Assembly (NCBI RefSeq): GCF_008042275.1
Contig: NZ_RDBK01000022.1
Location: 305,432-355,004, forward strand
Source of the DNA: Streptomyces sp. OR43
GTDB taxonomy: Bacteria > Actinomycetota > Actinomycetes > Streptomycetales > Streptomycetaceae
Length of the DNA: 49,573 bases
Direction of reading: 5' to 3'
Shown here: positions 34,542 to 43,243 of the stretch, one piece after another
How the letters are laid out: each line of letters starts with the position of its first letter
How positions within the stretch are numbered: position 1 is the first letter of the stretch
Translations under genes and position numbers: made by a program
The notes under the pieces: generated by a model
The model's database searches: none
What the model was told of the DNA's origin: nothing
What the model saw: the letters and a program-made list of their open reading frames with translations, nothing else

Positions 34542-35339
34542 TCAGGCGATGATCGGGACCACGGCCTCCGGCGTCAGCATCCGGAAGGTGAACGACTGGT
34601 GGAAGTACAGCCGGATGTCCGTCGCGTCATGGTCCTGGTAGCCGATGGACAGGTCTTCGCCCAGGCACAGTTCGAAGTCGCCGCCCCGGGTGGACAGCAG
34701 CACCCCGCCCGCGACGGCCGGCGCCCACAGGATCTGGTCGTCCAGCAGCCGGGCCAGGTGTGTGGAGACGGGATAGCCGTGGTCGGACGTCTCGGTGGCC
34801 TCCGTGAACGCGTCCGCGCCCAGCAGCAGCCGGTACGGTCCGTCCACACCGGCCAGACGCAGCCGGGTCAGCGCCTGGCTGACCGTGGCCGGATAGTCGC
34901 GCGCATCCGCCGGCAACGGCAGCGCGGTGTGCGAGGAACCGTCCCGCAGACCAGCGATCCCGGCCGCGGCGTATCCGTCGATGATGGCCATGTCCTCGGC
35001 GAACGCACAGGTCCGGGCGGCGTCCTTGACGGGCTGCCAGTCACTGTCGTCCGAACCGCGCGCGACATCGTCGACGGCCGCCCGCGTCACGGTGAACGGC
35101 ACCCGCCACTCGATGACCGGCATCGACGTACGGGCACGGGCGATGACGTCGGGGGTGGGCGGATCGATGTCGCGCAGATGCCCGTCGCCGACCGCCGCCA
35201 GCTGCGGGCCCTCCGGCCCGCTGACGTCGACGACGCGGCGGCCGGCCAGATGGCGGCTGAAGGTGCGCCGGGCCTCCTCTTCGATCTGGTCCCAGGCGGC
35301 CTGGGTGACAGGAGCGAGTTCGCGATGGAGGTTGTTCAT
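34542..35339 (-). CDS. Family 1 encapsulin shell protein
   Basis: The 265-residue protein has the encapsulin start MNNLHRELAPVTQAAWDQIE, the central HK97-like fold with VDVSGPEGPQLAAVGDG and VIEWRVPFTVTRAAVDD, and the end HQSFTFRMLTPEAVV that matches family 1 shells. It self-assembles into an icosahedral protein compartment that packs cargo enzymes. The ATG at 35339 overlaps the stop of the DyP gene (ATGA), so shell and cargo are made together. No iron-storage or ferritin-like cargo gene is nearby. Confidence 0.95.
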   Translation of the reverse strand: MNNLHRELAPVTQAAWDQIEEEARRTFSRHLAGRRVVDVSGPEGPQLAAVGDGHLRDIDPPTPDVIARARTSMPVIEWRVPFTVTRAAVDDVARGSDDSDWQPVKDAARTCAFAEDMAIIDGYAAAGIAGLRDGSSHTALPLPADARDYPATVSQALTRLRLAGVDGPYRLLLGADAFTEATETSDHGYPVSTHLARLLDDQILWAPAVAGGVLLSTRGGDFELCLGEDLSIGYQDHDATDIRLYFHQSFTFRMLTPEAVVPIIA

Positions 35340-36409
35340 CTCTGGGCGCTTTCTTGCAGGCTGCCGATGCGCAGCGAACCGTCCCGGACCACCGGTGTGA
35401 CCACGGCCCTCGCCACCGGCGCGGACGCCGGTTCGGGCTGGGGCGCGGCCTCGGCGGAGGCGGGCGACGGCGGAGGGGCGTCGAGGAAGTCGGCGCCGGG
35501 GGCGTGGAACAGCGTGCCGGTGACCGCGGTCGAGAAGTCGAGGATGCGGTCGTGGGTGCCGGGCGGGTCACCGAGGAACATGTTGCGCAGCATCCGCTCG
35601 GTGATGTCCGGATCGGCGGCGAACCCGATGAAGTACGTACCGAACTCGTCCTGCCCGAAGCTGCCGAACGGCATGTTGGCGCGCAGGATGTCGCGCTCCG
35701 TGCCGTCCGGCTCGGTGATGGTGTTCAGCGCGACATGGGAGTCGGCGGGTTTGACGTCGTCGGCGAGCTCGATGTCGGTGAACTTGGTCCGTCCGATCAC
35801 CCGCTCCTGCTCCTCGGTCGACAGGGCGTTCCACGAGGCCAGGTCGTGCAGGTACTTCTGGACGATGACGTAGCTGCCACCGGCGAAATCCGGGTCCTCG
35901 TCCCCGACCAGCGCCGCCGACCGGGCGTCGTCTCCCACCGGGTTCTCGGTTCCGTCGACGAACCCGAGCAGGTCCCGGTGGTCGAGATAGCGGAACCCCT
36001 GCGTCTCGTCGACGACCTTCACCGCCCCGCCCAGCCGGTCCAGCAGCTGCGTGGCCCACTCCCAGCACACGTCCATCCGCTCGGCCCGGATGTGGAAGAG
36101 CAGATCGCCCGGGGTGGCCGGGGCGTGGTGACGGGCGCCGTGCAACTCCTGGAAGGGGTGCAGCGAGGCCGGCCGCGGACCCGAGAACAACCGGTCCCAG
36201 GCATCGGAACCGAACCCGGTCACACATACCAGACCCGCGTCCGGGTAACGGAACCCGATGGAACGGGCGAACGCCGCCAGATCCGGCAGCGCCTCCCGGA
36301 CGACCGGCTCACCACCGGGCTCGATCGTGGCGACCAGGATCAGGGCGGCGCTGGTCAGTGGCGCGACGACCGGCTGCGACGGGGCCGGTTGCTCGGTGAT
36401 CTCGGGCAT
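35336..36409 (-). CDS. Dye-decolorizing peroxidase, encapsulin cargo
   Basis: The 357-residue haem peroxidase is a DyP of the B type. GFVDGTENP (149-157) contains the catalytic Asp152, DSHVALN holds the probable proximal haem ligand His225, and ILRANMPFGS holds Arg243. These match DypB spacing almost exactly. The last 15 residues (343-357, DGSLRIGSLQESAQR) form an encapsulation tail of the DGSLxIGSLK type after an Ala/Pro-rich linker. ATG 36409 follows GGAGCC; the in-frame upstream extension lacks a ribosome site. It oxidises dyes, phenols or similar substrates with peroxide inside the shell. Confidence 0.95.
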   Translation of the reverse strand: MPEITEQPAPSQPVVAPLTSAALILVATIEPGGEPVVREALPDLAAFARSIGFRYPDAGLVCVTGFGSDAWDRLFSGPRPASLHPFQELHGARHHAPATPGDLLFHIRAERMDVCWEWATQLLDRLGGAVKVVDETQGFRYLDHRDLLGFVDGTENPVGDDARSAALVGDEDPDFAGGSYVIVQKYLHDLASWNALSTEEQERVIGRTKFTDIELADDVKPADSHVALNTITEPDGTERDILRANMPFGSFGQDEFGTYFIGFAADPDITERMLRNMFLGDPPGTHDRILDFSTAVTGTLFHAPGADFLDAPPPSPASAEAAPQPEPASAPVARAVVTPVVRDGSLRIGSLQESAQR

Positions 36410-36623
36410 ACGGCGGCTCCATGAGCTGGCTCGGCGGTACCACGCGGTGGAACACGGCCCCGGCCTCCGGTGCGGCGGGACAGGCCCCGCTGCCACTTAC
36501 CCACGTCCCCGGCCCCGCCGCATCCCGGGGCACCCGACCGGGTGACCCCGTGCGCCCGCGGCATCAGGCGATGCCCGGGGCCGGTGACGTACCGCCGGAC
36601 CGGCCGGGAGGGCGGCGACTTGA

Positions 36624-36642
36624 GTCTCCCCCCGGGGGAGAC
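36624..36642 (+). promoter_or_regulatory. MerR-type 19-bp palindromic operator
   Basis: GTCTCCCCCCGGGGGAGAC (36624-36642) is a perfect 9-1-9 palindrome. It sits between a CTTGAG -35 box (36619-36624) and a GAGAGT -10 box (36645-36650) with the 20-bp spacing favoured by MerR regulators. The MerR ATG is 8 bases beyond the -10 box. Confidence 0.6.
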
Positions 36643-36657
36643 GGGAGAGTGGGGCGC

Positions 36658-37602
36658 ATGAACGGCGAAGACGACACGTATCTCTCGATCGGCGAGCTGG
36701 CCCGGCGGACCGGGCTCACGGTCAAGGCGGTCCGCGCGTACTCGGACCGCGGGATCGTGCCGCCGGCCGGCCGTACCCCGGCCGGCTACCGCCGCTACGG
36801 CCCCGAAGCCGTGGCGCGTCTGCGCCTGGTGCGGACACTGCGCGCGCTGGGACTCACCCTGCCCACCCTTCGCGAGGCCCTGGACCGGGACACTCCGCCG
36901 GCCGAGCTCGCCGCAGCACACGCGGAGGCGCTCGCGGTGCGGATCCGGGTGCTGACCGCGCGGCGTGCGGTGCTCATGGCCGCCGCACGCCGCGACGCGA
37001 CCCCTGAGGAGATGGAGCTCATGCACCGACTGGCCGCACTTTCCGAGGACGAACGGCAGACCCTCACCCGTGAGTTCCTGGACGAGGTCTTCAACGGCCC
37101 GGGGACGGGGACGGACCTGGCGGGCGGCGGGAGATCGATGACGCCGTACCTGTCCGACAATCCCGCCGAGGAGGAGACGGAGGCGTGGATCGAACTCGCC
37201 GAACTGTGTCAGGACCCCGGTTTCCGCGCCGCCATGCGCCGTACGGTCGCGCATCACGCGGCGGACCGGACCGGGCACACCGCACGAGTTCCCGGGCCCG
37301 GCCCGGAGGCGGTCATCCGCGACCACACCGCCCCGGCGCGCGCCGCGGGTATCGAGCCGGACTCCGCGCAGGCCGGCCCCGTCGTCGCCGCGGTCACGGC
37401 CGCCTACGCGCGACAGTGCGGCCGGCCGGACGACGCCGCTCTCCGGCAGCGGCTGCTCGCCCGCCTCGACACCGTGAACGATCCGCGAAGGGAGCGCTAC
37501 CTCCATCTGCTCGCCGTGGTCAACCGCTGGCCGGCACCGGATCCGCTGTCGCCCGAACTGGACTGGTTCTGCGCGGCGTTGCGCGCCCGGACCACCTCCT
37601 GA
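36658..37602 (+). CDS. MerR family transcriptional regulator
   Basis: The 314-residue protein has an N-terminal MerR helix-turn-helix (about 8-80: YLSIGELARRTGLTVKAVRA, GYRRYGPEAVARLRLVR) followed by a helical segment (about 85-150) and a C-terminal ligand-binding-like domain rich in Ala/Arg (about 155-310). It is not a TipAS domain. ATG 36658 is preceded by GGAGAG. It is divergent from the DyP-encapsulin operon, with 248 bases between them that hold its own operator, so it could control the nanocompartment. This is inference from position. Confidence 0.85.
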   Translation: MNGEDDTYLSIGELARRTGLTVKAVRAYSDRGIVPPAGRTPAGYRRYGPEAVARLRLVRTLRALGLTLPTLREALDRDTPPAELAAAHAEALAVRIRVLTARRAVLMAAARRDATPEEMELMHRLAALSEDERQTLTREFLDEVFNGPGTGTDLAGGGRSMTPYLSDNPAEEETEAWIELAELCQDPGFRAAMRRTVAHHAADRTGHTARVPGPGPEAVIRDHTAPARAAGIEPDSAQAGPVVAAVTAAYARQCGRPDDAALRQRLLARLDTVNDPRRERYLHLLAVVNRWPAPDPLSPELDWFCAALRARTTS

Positions 37603-37825
37603 TCCGGCGTACGGAAGAGCCGGGCGCCGGCCCGGTGGCAGCCGTCTGCCCCAATCCCGTCATCCCATGGGATTTCCCGTCGCTCCCGCCCGCGATTCTG
37701 CGGGAGCCCGGTGGGCAGGCGGCCGTACCGTCGGACACATCGGCGCGACGGCGGGCCCGGACCCGGGCCCGCCGGGCCGCACACCCTCCCGGGAGCAGGG
37801 CTCCCGGCCCACCGAAGGACGTGAC

Positions 37826-38521
37826 ATGGCAAAGATCCTTTTCGTCGTGACCGGATCCGACCACTGGACCCTCGCCGACGGAACCGTGCACCCGACCGGC
37901 TTCTGGGCGGAGGAGGTCATCGCCCCGTACGAGAGGTTCCGGGCAGCCGGACACGAGATCACCGTCGCCACGCCCGGTGGAGTGGTGCCGACAGTGGACC
38001 GCGGCAGCCTGGCCCCCGAGTTCAACGACGGCCAGGAGAACGCCGACAAAATGGCGGCCGCCGTCGCCGGCATGGCCGAACTCGGACACCCGCTGAAACT
38101 GGAGGACGTGGACCCGGCCGACTACGCGGCGGTCTTCTACCCGGGCGGACACGGCCCGATGGAGGACCTGGCGGTCAACGCCGACTCCGGCCGGCTGCTG
38201 ACCCGGGCGCTGGACTCGGGGATGCCACTCGGCATCGTATGCCACGCCCCGGCCGCCGTACTCGCCGCCAAGAAGGACGACGGCACCCACGCCTTCTCCG
38301 GCTACCGGCTCACCGGATTCACCAACACCGAGGAGAGCCAGGCCGGCTTCGCGGACAAGGCCAAGTGGCTGCTCCAGGACCGGCTCGTGGAGATCGGCAC
38401 CGACTTCCAGGAAGGCGAGCCGTGGGCCCCGCACGTGGTCGTCGACCGCAACCTGGTCACCGGCCAGAACCCGGCCTCGTCCGGCCCGCTCGCCGACGAA
38501 CTGCTCAAGCGGATCGGCTGA
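37826..38521 (+). CDS. DJ-1/PfpI family protein (type 1 glutamine amidotransferase-like)
   Basis: The 231-residue protein has the class I glutamine-amidotransferase-like fold with nucleophile elbow GIVCHAPAAVL and upstream acidic motif YPGGHGPMEDL, as in the Hsp31/YhbO branch. Members act as glyoxalase III, deglycase or chaperones. ATG 37826 follows GAAGGACGTGAC. It stands alone between the MerR and GNAT genes, 223 bases after the former. A stress-response role would agree with the adjacent peroxidase and peroxide-related genes. Confidence 0.9.
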   Translation: MAKILFVVTGSDHWTLADGTVHPTGFWAEEVIAPYERFRAAGHEITVATPGGVVPTVDRGSLAPEFNDGQENADKMAAAVAGMAELGHPLKLEDVDPADYAAVFYPGGHGPMEDLAVNADSGRLLTRALDSGMPLGIVCHAPAAVLAAKKDDGTHAFSGYRLTGFTNTEESQAGFADKAKWLLQDRLVEIGTDFQEGEPWAPHVVVDRNLVTGQNPASSGPLADELLKRIG

Positions 38522-38560
38522 CGGCCTGATCGGGGCGTCACGCCCTGGTGCGTGAGGGCC

Positions 38561-39064
38561 TTACGCGTCGGGGTGTGCCGGCAGCGCGAGCCAGTCCGGC
38601 CAGGAGGTCTCACGCCCGAGGAAGCGCGGCTGCTCGAACGGCCAGTCGGCGGCGATCCACTGCGGCACCAGTGCGTCCAGCGCCCGCTCGACCTCGCTGC
38701 CCACCAGTTCGTCCACCACCCACCAGCAGATCTCGCCGTCTGCGCCGGACTTCTCCGGCGGGTCGATGTAGACACAGCCGAGCAGGGCCGTCTCCGCCGC
38801 GTCGAACAGCGCGTAGTTGAAGGACTGGTGGGCGGCGATCTCCTGCTCGTGCCGCAACAGGTCCGCCTGGTCGGCCTCGTAGGTCATGGTTGCTGCGGGC
38901 CAGCCCCAGGCAGGGCCGAACATGGCCCACAGCCGCTCGCGGGAACCCATCACGGCCGGATAGTCGAGCGGCGTGTCCGCCTCGCGGATCGGCCTCAGAT
39001 GGTGGTCGCTGCCGGGCAGCGGTATCAGGACGGGGTGGACGAAATCTTCGGGAAGCCAGCGCAT
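38561..39064 (-). CDS. GNAT family N-acetyltransferase
   Basis: The 167-residue protein starts MRWLPEDFVHPVLIPLPGSD and has the GNAT-like order HHLRPIREADTPLDYPAVMG, FALFDAAETALLGCVYIDPP (here NYALFDAAETALLGCVYIDP) and an acidic C-terminal half. No classical Q/RxxGxG/A acetyl-CoA motif is clear, so it may be a degenerate or divergent member. I chose ATG 39064; an in-frame start at 39151 would add 29 residues without a ribosome site. It is convergent with the DJ-1 gene and downstream of gnd on the same strand. Confidence 0.7.
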   Translation of the reverse strand: MRWLPEDFVHPVLIPLPGSDHHLRPIREADTPLDYPAVMGSRERLWAMFGPAWGWPAATMTYEADQADLLRHEQEIAAHQSFNYALFDAAETALLGCVYIDPPEKSGADGEICWWVVDELVGSEVERALDALVPQWIAADWPFEQPRFLGRETSWPDWLALPAHPDA

Positions 39065-39214
39065 GGGGCCCGACCGTAGCACCGCGCGGAGGCCCGTTCC
39101 TCCGGGTTTTCCGCGTGCGGACGGGCAGGCCGCTCGTCCGGGCGGGCGCACCGCACCACAGCCCCCGCGAGGGCGTGCACCAGCGTCAACGGCGCGGACC
39201 CCGGCCGGCGCCGG

Positions 39215-40654
39215 TCAGCTCTCGACTTCGCTCTTGTCGTCGCCCCAGAGGGTGTGGAAGGTGCCTTCGCGGTCGGTGCGGTGGTAGGTGTGTGCGCCGA
39301 AGTAGTCGCGCTGGCCCTGGGTGAGGGCGGCCGGGAGGCGTGCGGCGCGCAGGGAGTCGTAGTAGGCGAGGGTGGCGGCGAAGGCCGGGGTGGGGACGCC
39401 CTCGGTGACAGCGGTGGCGATCACGGTGCGCCAGTCGTCCTGCGCGGCGGCGATCTCCTCGGCGAAGCTCTTGTCGGAGAGGAGGCTCGGCATACCGGGC
39501 TGTGCCTCGTACGCGCCGGTGATGCGGTCGAGGAACGCGGCCCGGATGATGCATCCGCCGCGCCAGATGGAGGCGACCTTGCCGAGGTCGATGTTCCAGT
39601 CGTACTGCGCGCTGCCGGCCGCGATCTCGTGGAAGCCCTGCGTGTACGCGACGATCTTCGAGGCGTACAGGGCCTGCTCGACCCGGTCGGCGAAGGCCGC
39701 CGCCTCGTCCTTGCTCAGGGTGTTTGCCGTGGGGCCGGCGAGGTGGCGTGAGGCGTCGCGGAGGTCGGCGTGGCCGGAGACCGAGCGGGCGAAGACGGCC
39801 TCGGCGATGCCGGAGACCGGAACGCCCAGGTCGAGGGCGATCTGGACGGTCCAGCGGCCGGTGCCCTTCTGCTCGGCCCGGTCGAGCACGATGTCCACGA
39901 AGGGCTTGCCGGTGGCCGCGTCGACGTGCGAAAGCACTTCCGCGGTGATCTCGATGAGGTAGGAGTCGAGACGACCGGTGTTCCACGTGCGGAAGATGTC
40001 CGCGATCTGCGCGGGGGAGTAGCCGGCCACGTCGCGGAGCAACTGGTACGCCTCGCCGATGAGCTGCATGTCCGCGTACTCGATGCCGTTGTGCACCATC
40101 TTCACGAAGTGGCCGGCACCGTCGGGCCCGATGTGCGTGGTGCAGGGCGTACCGTCCTTCGCCTTCGCCGCGATCTTCTCCAGCATCGGCCCCAGCGACG
40201 CGTACGACTCGGCCGAGCCGCCCGGCATGATGCTGGGCCCGTTCAGCGCGCCCTCCTCGCCTCCGGAGATGCCGGCGCCGACGAAGTGGATCCCGCGTCC
40301 GCGCAGCTCCTTCTCGCGGCGCCGGGTGTCCTCGAAGTGCGCGTTGCCGCCGTCGATGATGACGTCGCCCTCGTCCAGCAGCGGGGCGAACTCCTGGATG
40401 ACCGCGTCCGTCGGCTCACCCGCCTTCACCATGACGACCAGGCGGCGCGGCCGTTCCAGGGCCGCGACGCACTCCGCGGGGGTGCGTGCGGCCACGAAGG
40501 CCCCCTCGTCGCCGAACTCCTCGACCAGGGCGTCCGTCCTGGCCGTCGTGCGGTTGTGCACGGCGACCGTGTAGCCATTGCGGGCGAAGTTGCGGGCCAG
40601 GTTGCGGCCCATCACCGCGAGTCCGGTGACGCCGATCTGGGCAGTGCCGCTCAT
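39215..40654 (-). CDS. gnd: 6-phosphogluconate dehydrogenase (decarboxylating)
   Basis: The 479-residue enzyme matches the long, E. coli-like type of 6PGD. The NADP-binding start is IGVTGLAVMGRNLARNFARN, the substrate loop is ISGGEEGALNGPSIMPGG, and HFVKMVHNGIEY carries the catalytic Lys185. RGGCIIRAAFLDRI and YFGAHTYHR near the end complete the family signature. It oxidises 6-phosphogluconate to ribulose 5-phosphate and CO2 in the oxidative pentose phosphate pathway and makes NADPH. ATG 40654 follows GCAGGAGCAG. It is transcribed alone; an upstream 556-bp gap separates it from the TetR gene. Confidence 0.96.
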   Translation of the reverse strand: MSGTAQIGVTGLAVMGRNLARNFARNGYTVAVHNRTTARTDALVEEFGDEGAFVAARTPAECVAALERPRRLVVMVKAGEPTDAVIQEFAPLLDEGDVIIDGGNAHFEDTRRREKELRGRGIHFVGAGISGGEEGALNGPSIMPGGSAESYASLGPMLEKIAAKAKDGTPCTTHIGPDGAGHFVKMVHNGIEYADMQLIGEAYQLLRDVAGYSPAQIADIFRTWNTGRLDSYLIEITAEVLSHVDAATGKPFVDIVLDRAEQKGTGRWTVQIALDLGVPVSGIAEAVFARSVSGHADLRDASRHLAGPTANTLSKDEAAAFADRVEQALYASKIVAYTQGFHEIAAGSAQYDWNIDLGKVASIWRGGCIIRAAFLDRITGAYEAQPGMPSLLSDKSFAEEIAAAQDDWRTVIATAVTEGVPTPAFAATLAYYDSLRAARLPAALTQGQRDYFGAHTYHRTDREGTFHTLWGDDKSEVES

Positions 40655-41001
40655 CTGTCTGCTCCTGCAATCTGTCGGGAAGGCCGGGGGCCGGTCAAAG
40701 GCCGCGAAGCCGGGGCGGGGCGCCGGGTGGCTGCGATGTCCAGTATGGATACGGGGCGGGAGGACGGCCTGTTCAACGGCCCGACGGCACCCGGCCCTCA
40801 TCGCGCCGGACGGGGGATCGCGGCGCAGGCCCGGCACCACCGCATCCCTCGGCGCAGGCGGCACCGCTTGCGGGGCGCCCGGCGACCTGTCCGGTACTGG
40901 ATGCCGACCCTGTACAACAACGACCAGGAGGTCCGGCCCGTCGGGCCGCGGACCATCTGCTCCAGGGCGGGAGCCACCGACTGGACGCACGTGGCTATGC
41001 T

Positions 41002-41015
41002 GGAGAGCGCTCTCC
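41002..41015. promoter_or_regulatory. Perfect LacI-type palindrome
   Basis: GGAGAGCGCTCTCC is a perfect 14-bp palindrome with the AGCGCT centre favoured by LacI-family repressors of sugar genes. TATGCT (40996-41001) overlaps it as a possible -10 box. No LacI gene or sugar operon directly adjoins it. Confidence 0.45.
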
Positions 41016-41151
41016 CAGGAAATTGCCCGCGTCGTCCCACTCCCCGCTGTCGGCGCGGCGCAAAGGCCCGCGGTGCTCACGGCAATCCGTGGCCACCGCG
41101 GGCCGCCGGCTTTCCCGGCCGGGTGGCCGCCTGTGTATATTCCGGAGAAAA

Positions 41152-41201
41152 CCAGGGGGCCAGGCAGTACGGCGATCCAGGGGGTCAGGCAGTACGGCGA
41201 T
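41152..41201 (+). repeat. Two 25-bp tandem repeats before TetR gene
   Basis: Units at 41152-41176 and 41177-41201 differ at one base and end with CAGGCAGTACGGCGAT. They end nine bases before the TetR start, and 25 is not a multiple of three, so this is probably a non-coding operator pair. Confidence 0.7.
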
Positions 41202-41210
41202 GGGGTGGGG

Positions 41211-41804
41211 ATGGTACGCGCGGGGCTCACGACCGACCGCGTCGTCGCGGCGGCCGCCGATCTGGCGGACTCGATCGGCTTCGACAAGGTCACCATTTCC
41301 GCGGTGGCCCGCGGCTTCGGCGTCAAGGACGCCAGCCTGTACTCCCACGTCAGGAACCTCCAGGATCTGCGGACCCGGGTCGCGCTGCTGGCGGCGGGTC
41401 AGTTCATCGACCGGATCGAGGCCGCCGTGGCCGGCCGGGCCGGCCGGGACGCCCTGATCGCCTTCGCCGACGCCTACCGGTCCTTCGCGCTCGAGTGCCC
41501 GGGCCGCTACGAGGCGACGCGGATGCGCGTCGATCCCGCCGTCGTCGCCGCGGCGCCCGCGTACCGCAGGACCATCGCGACCACGTCGTCGATGCTGCGC
41601 GCCTATGGTCTGACCGAACCCGATCTCACGGACGCGGTACGGGTGCTGCGCAGCACGTTCCACGGGTTCACCGCCCTTGAGGCGGACGGCGGATTCGCTG
41701 CGCCGCGTGCGGTGCAGACGTCGTGGGAGCGCGCTGTCGAGGCGCTGCACTTCCTGCTGGCGAACTGGCCGTCGGCGGTCGGCGGGAGCGCGCGCGAGGA
41801 GTGA
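41211..41804 (+). CDS. TetR family regulator (WHG-type C-terminus)
   Basis: The 197-residue regulator has the TetR_N helix-turn-helix (VTISAVARGFGVKDASLYSH, about 30-50) and a C-terminal domain with FHGFTALEADGGF followed by a short amphipathic end, typical of the TetR_C WHG group. ATG 41211 has GGGGTGGGG upstream. A longer in-frame start exists far upstream but crosses the tandem repeat. It is convergent with the BAAT-type hydrolase gene. Its target may be itself through the tandem repeat. Confidence 0.87.
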   Translation: MVRAGLTTDRVVAAAADLADSIGFDKVTISAVARGFGVKDASLYSHVRNLQDLRTRVALLAAGQFIDRIEAAVAGRAGRDALIAFADAYRSFALECPGRYEATRMRVDPAVVAAAPAYRRTIATTSSMLRAYGLTEPDLTDAVRVLRSTFHGFTALEADGGFAAPRAVQTSWERAVEALHFLLANWPSAVGGSAREE

Positions 41805-41863
41805 ATTCCGTGGGCGTGAGCATGCTGGCGGCGTAAGGCGGCCGGGTTGTCCGTGACGCCGTC

Positions 41864-43138
41864 TCACCCGCCGAGAAGGCTCAGCACACGGGGCCAGCCG
41901 TCGGCCTGCGCGTGGGCGTTCCCTGCTGCTGTCCCACCGAGATCCATGTACCTGTTCGACACCCGGTTGTTGGCGTACAGGGCCGAAGGGCTGTTGGGGT
42001 ACCAGCCGATGGCGTGGCCCGCCTTCTTGTAGACCAGGCCCTCGCGCTGCCGGCCCGGGTGCGACTGTTCGTCTCTGATGCTGCGGGCGGCGTCGGCCGA
42101 CTGCCAGAGCCGGTCGTCATCACCCGCGATCGCCAGAACGCTGCCCTTCACGTTGTCGAGCGGAATCGGGGTGAGGTCGACCGGCTTGTCGTCCCGGGTC
42201 CATGCGATGCCGTGGGGGAAGCCCGGCGTGGTGTTCCGGGACGGGGCGTAGAGGACGAGGTCGCCGACGAGGCCGGGGTAGGCGTGGGCGAGAAGCTGTG
42301 CTGCCTCCGTCCCCCGCGAGACGCCGATCACGGCGGGCCTGGCGCTCTTTGTTCCGTACTGCCGGTCCAGGAACCGGGCGGCCGTGGCGAAGTACTCCAG
42401 CTTGATGTCCTCCAGGCTCTCCGGCCGCCCCGGGCAGCCGAAGTAGCACAGGGCGAGGACGGGATGTCCGTGGGAGGCGAGCAACGCGGCGGCGAGCCGG
42501 TTGCCGGTGCCGCCCTCCGAGCCGCCGATGGTCAGGACCGGCGCACGTCGCGGCGTCTGGGACGGCGGGAGGTACAGGGCCCCGTACAGGCCGTCCCTGT
42601 CGCCGCTCAGGGCCTGGTAGGTCGTACCTTTGCTCATCCACGTGCGCGTCAGCGAACGCGTCGCTATCCGCTTGCCTCCCGCCTTCACGGCGAGCGTCAC
42701 CTTGTAGGACGCCTGCTGTTCCGGTGGCTTGGAGGCGAACGTCTCCTTGCCCGCGCTCTTCTGCTGAGGCGTCATGGACCAGAACAGGCCCATGCCGTCC
42801 ACGCCGCGGTAGGTGCCTGAACGCGATCGTGCGCGGTTCAGGTCCACGGTTCCGCTGTCGTCCGCGGTGACGACGGCCTGGCTGGTCCACGGGGCGCCGC
42901 GGTAGTCCGCCGCGCCTGCGGTGAGGGTGACTTCCTCGTTCGGGTGCAGGCCCGAGACCCGGACCCGCACCGCGCCGTCCGCCAGGGATTGCGCTCGGTC
43001 CACCTGGATGCGCGCCCCGGTGCTGTGCTCGGGCCCCGACGCACAGGCGCCCGCACCTGACAGGGCCAGGCAGCACGCCATCGCGACTGCGCGTCTCCGC
43101 CACGCCCTTGCGCTGCCGTTGACACTCTTCGTACGCAT
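41864..43138 (-). CDS. Secreted acyl-CoA thioester hydrolase/BAAT-type lipoprotein
   Basis: The 424-residue protein starts with a twin-arginine-like basic region (ARAWRRRAVAM), a hydrophobic core and lipobox GAGAC (Cys32), so it should be a cell-surface lipoprotein. Residues about 45-165 match the N-terminal acyl-CoA thioesterase domain (VSGLHPNEEVTL, RGVDGMGLFWSM), and 185-424 the BAAT alpha/beta-hydrolase domain with GGSEGG, nucleophile Ser274 in IGVSRGTEAA and the late HAIGWYPN. Intracellular relatives use acyl-CoA, so an extracytoplasmic member suggests another ester substrate. ATG 43138 follows GGAGGGGGG. A longer in-frame extension into the GH1 gene is spurious. Confidence 0.85.
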   Translation of the reverse strand: MRTKSVNGSARAWRRRAVAMACCLALSGAGACASGPEHSTGARIQVDRAQSLADGAVRVRVSGLHPNEEVTLTAGAADYRGAPWTSQAVVTADDSGTVDLNRARSRSGTYRGVDGMGLFWSMTPQQKSAGKETFASKPPEQQASYKVTLAVKAGGKRIATRSLTRTWMSKGTTYQALSGDRDGLYGALYLPPSQTPRRAPVLTIGGSEGGTGNRLAAALLASHGHPVLALCYFGCPGRPESLEDIKLEYFATAARFLDRQYGTKSARPAVIGVSRGTEAAQLLAHAYPGLVGDLVLYAPSRNTTPGFPHGIAWTRDDKPVDLTPIPLDNVKGSVLAIAGDDDRLWQSADAARSIRDEQSHPGRQREGLVYKKAGHAIGWYPNSPSALYANNRVSNRYMDLGGTAAGNAHAQADGWPRVLSLLGG

Positions 43139-43243
43139 GATGCGCCCCCCTCCACTCGGCGTTGCTGTAGTAGCTGTACAGGGAAACCAATCATGGGAAG
43201 GAGGTTCCGCGCCGGGGATCGGGCAACGCTGGTCCAGTTTTCG

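Larger units (their letters stand above)
40655..41210. other. Long intergenic region with operator-like elements
   Basis: These 556 bases hold no convincing gene. They contain GGAGAGCGCTCTCC, a LacI-type palindrome (41002-41015), a TATATT box at 41136-41141 that could serve the TetR gene, and a 25-bp tandem repeat (41152-41201). The promoter of gnd should lie near 40700-40760. Confidence 0.5.

Noticed and set aside
39186..39986. A 266-codon minus-strand frame overlapping gnd.
   Set aside because: It is a frame shadow of gnd, Arg/Pro-rich with no motif.
41002..41015. LacI-type palindrome considered as the operator of the beta-glucosidase operon.
   Set aside because: The operon promoter lies at about 48 kb, seven kilobases away, with its own AT-rich operator next to the ROK gene.
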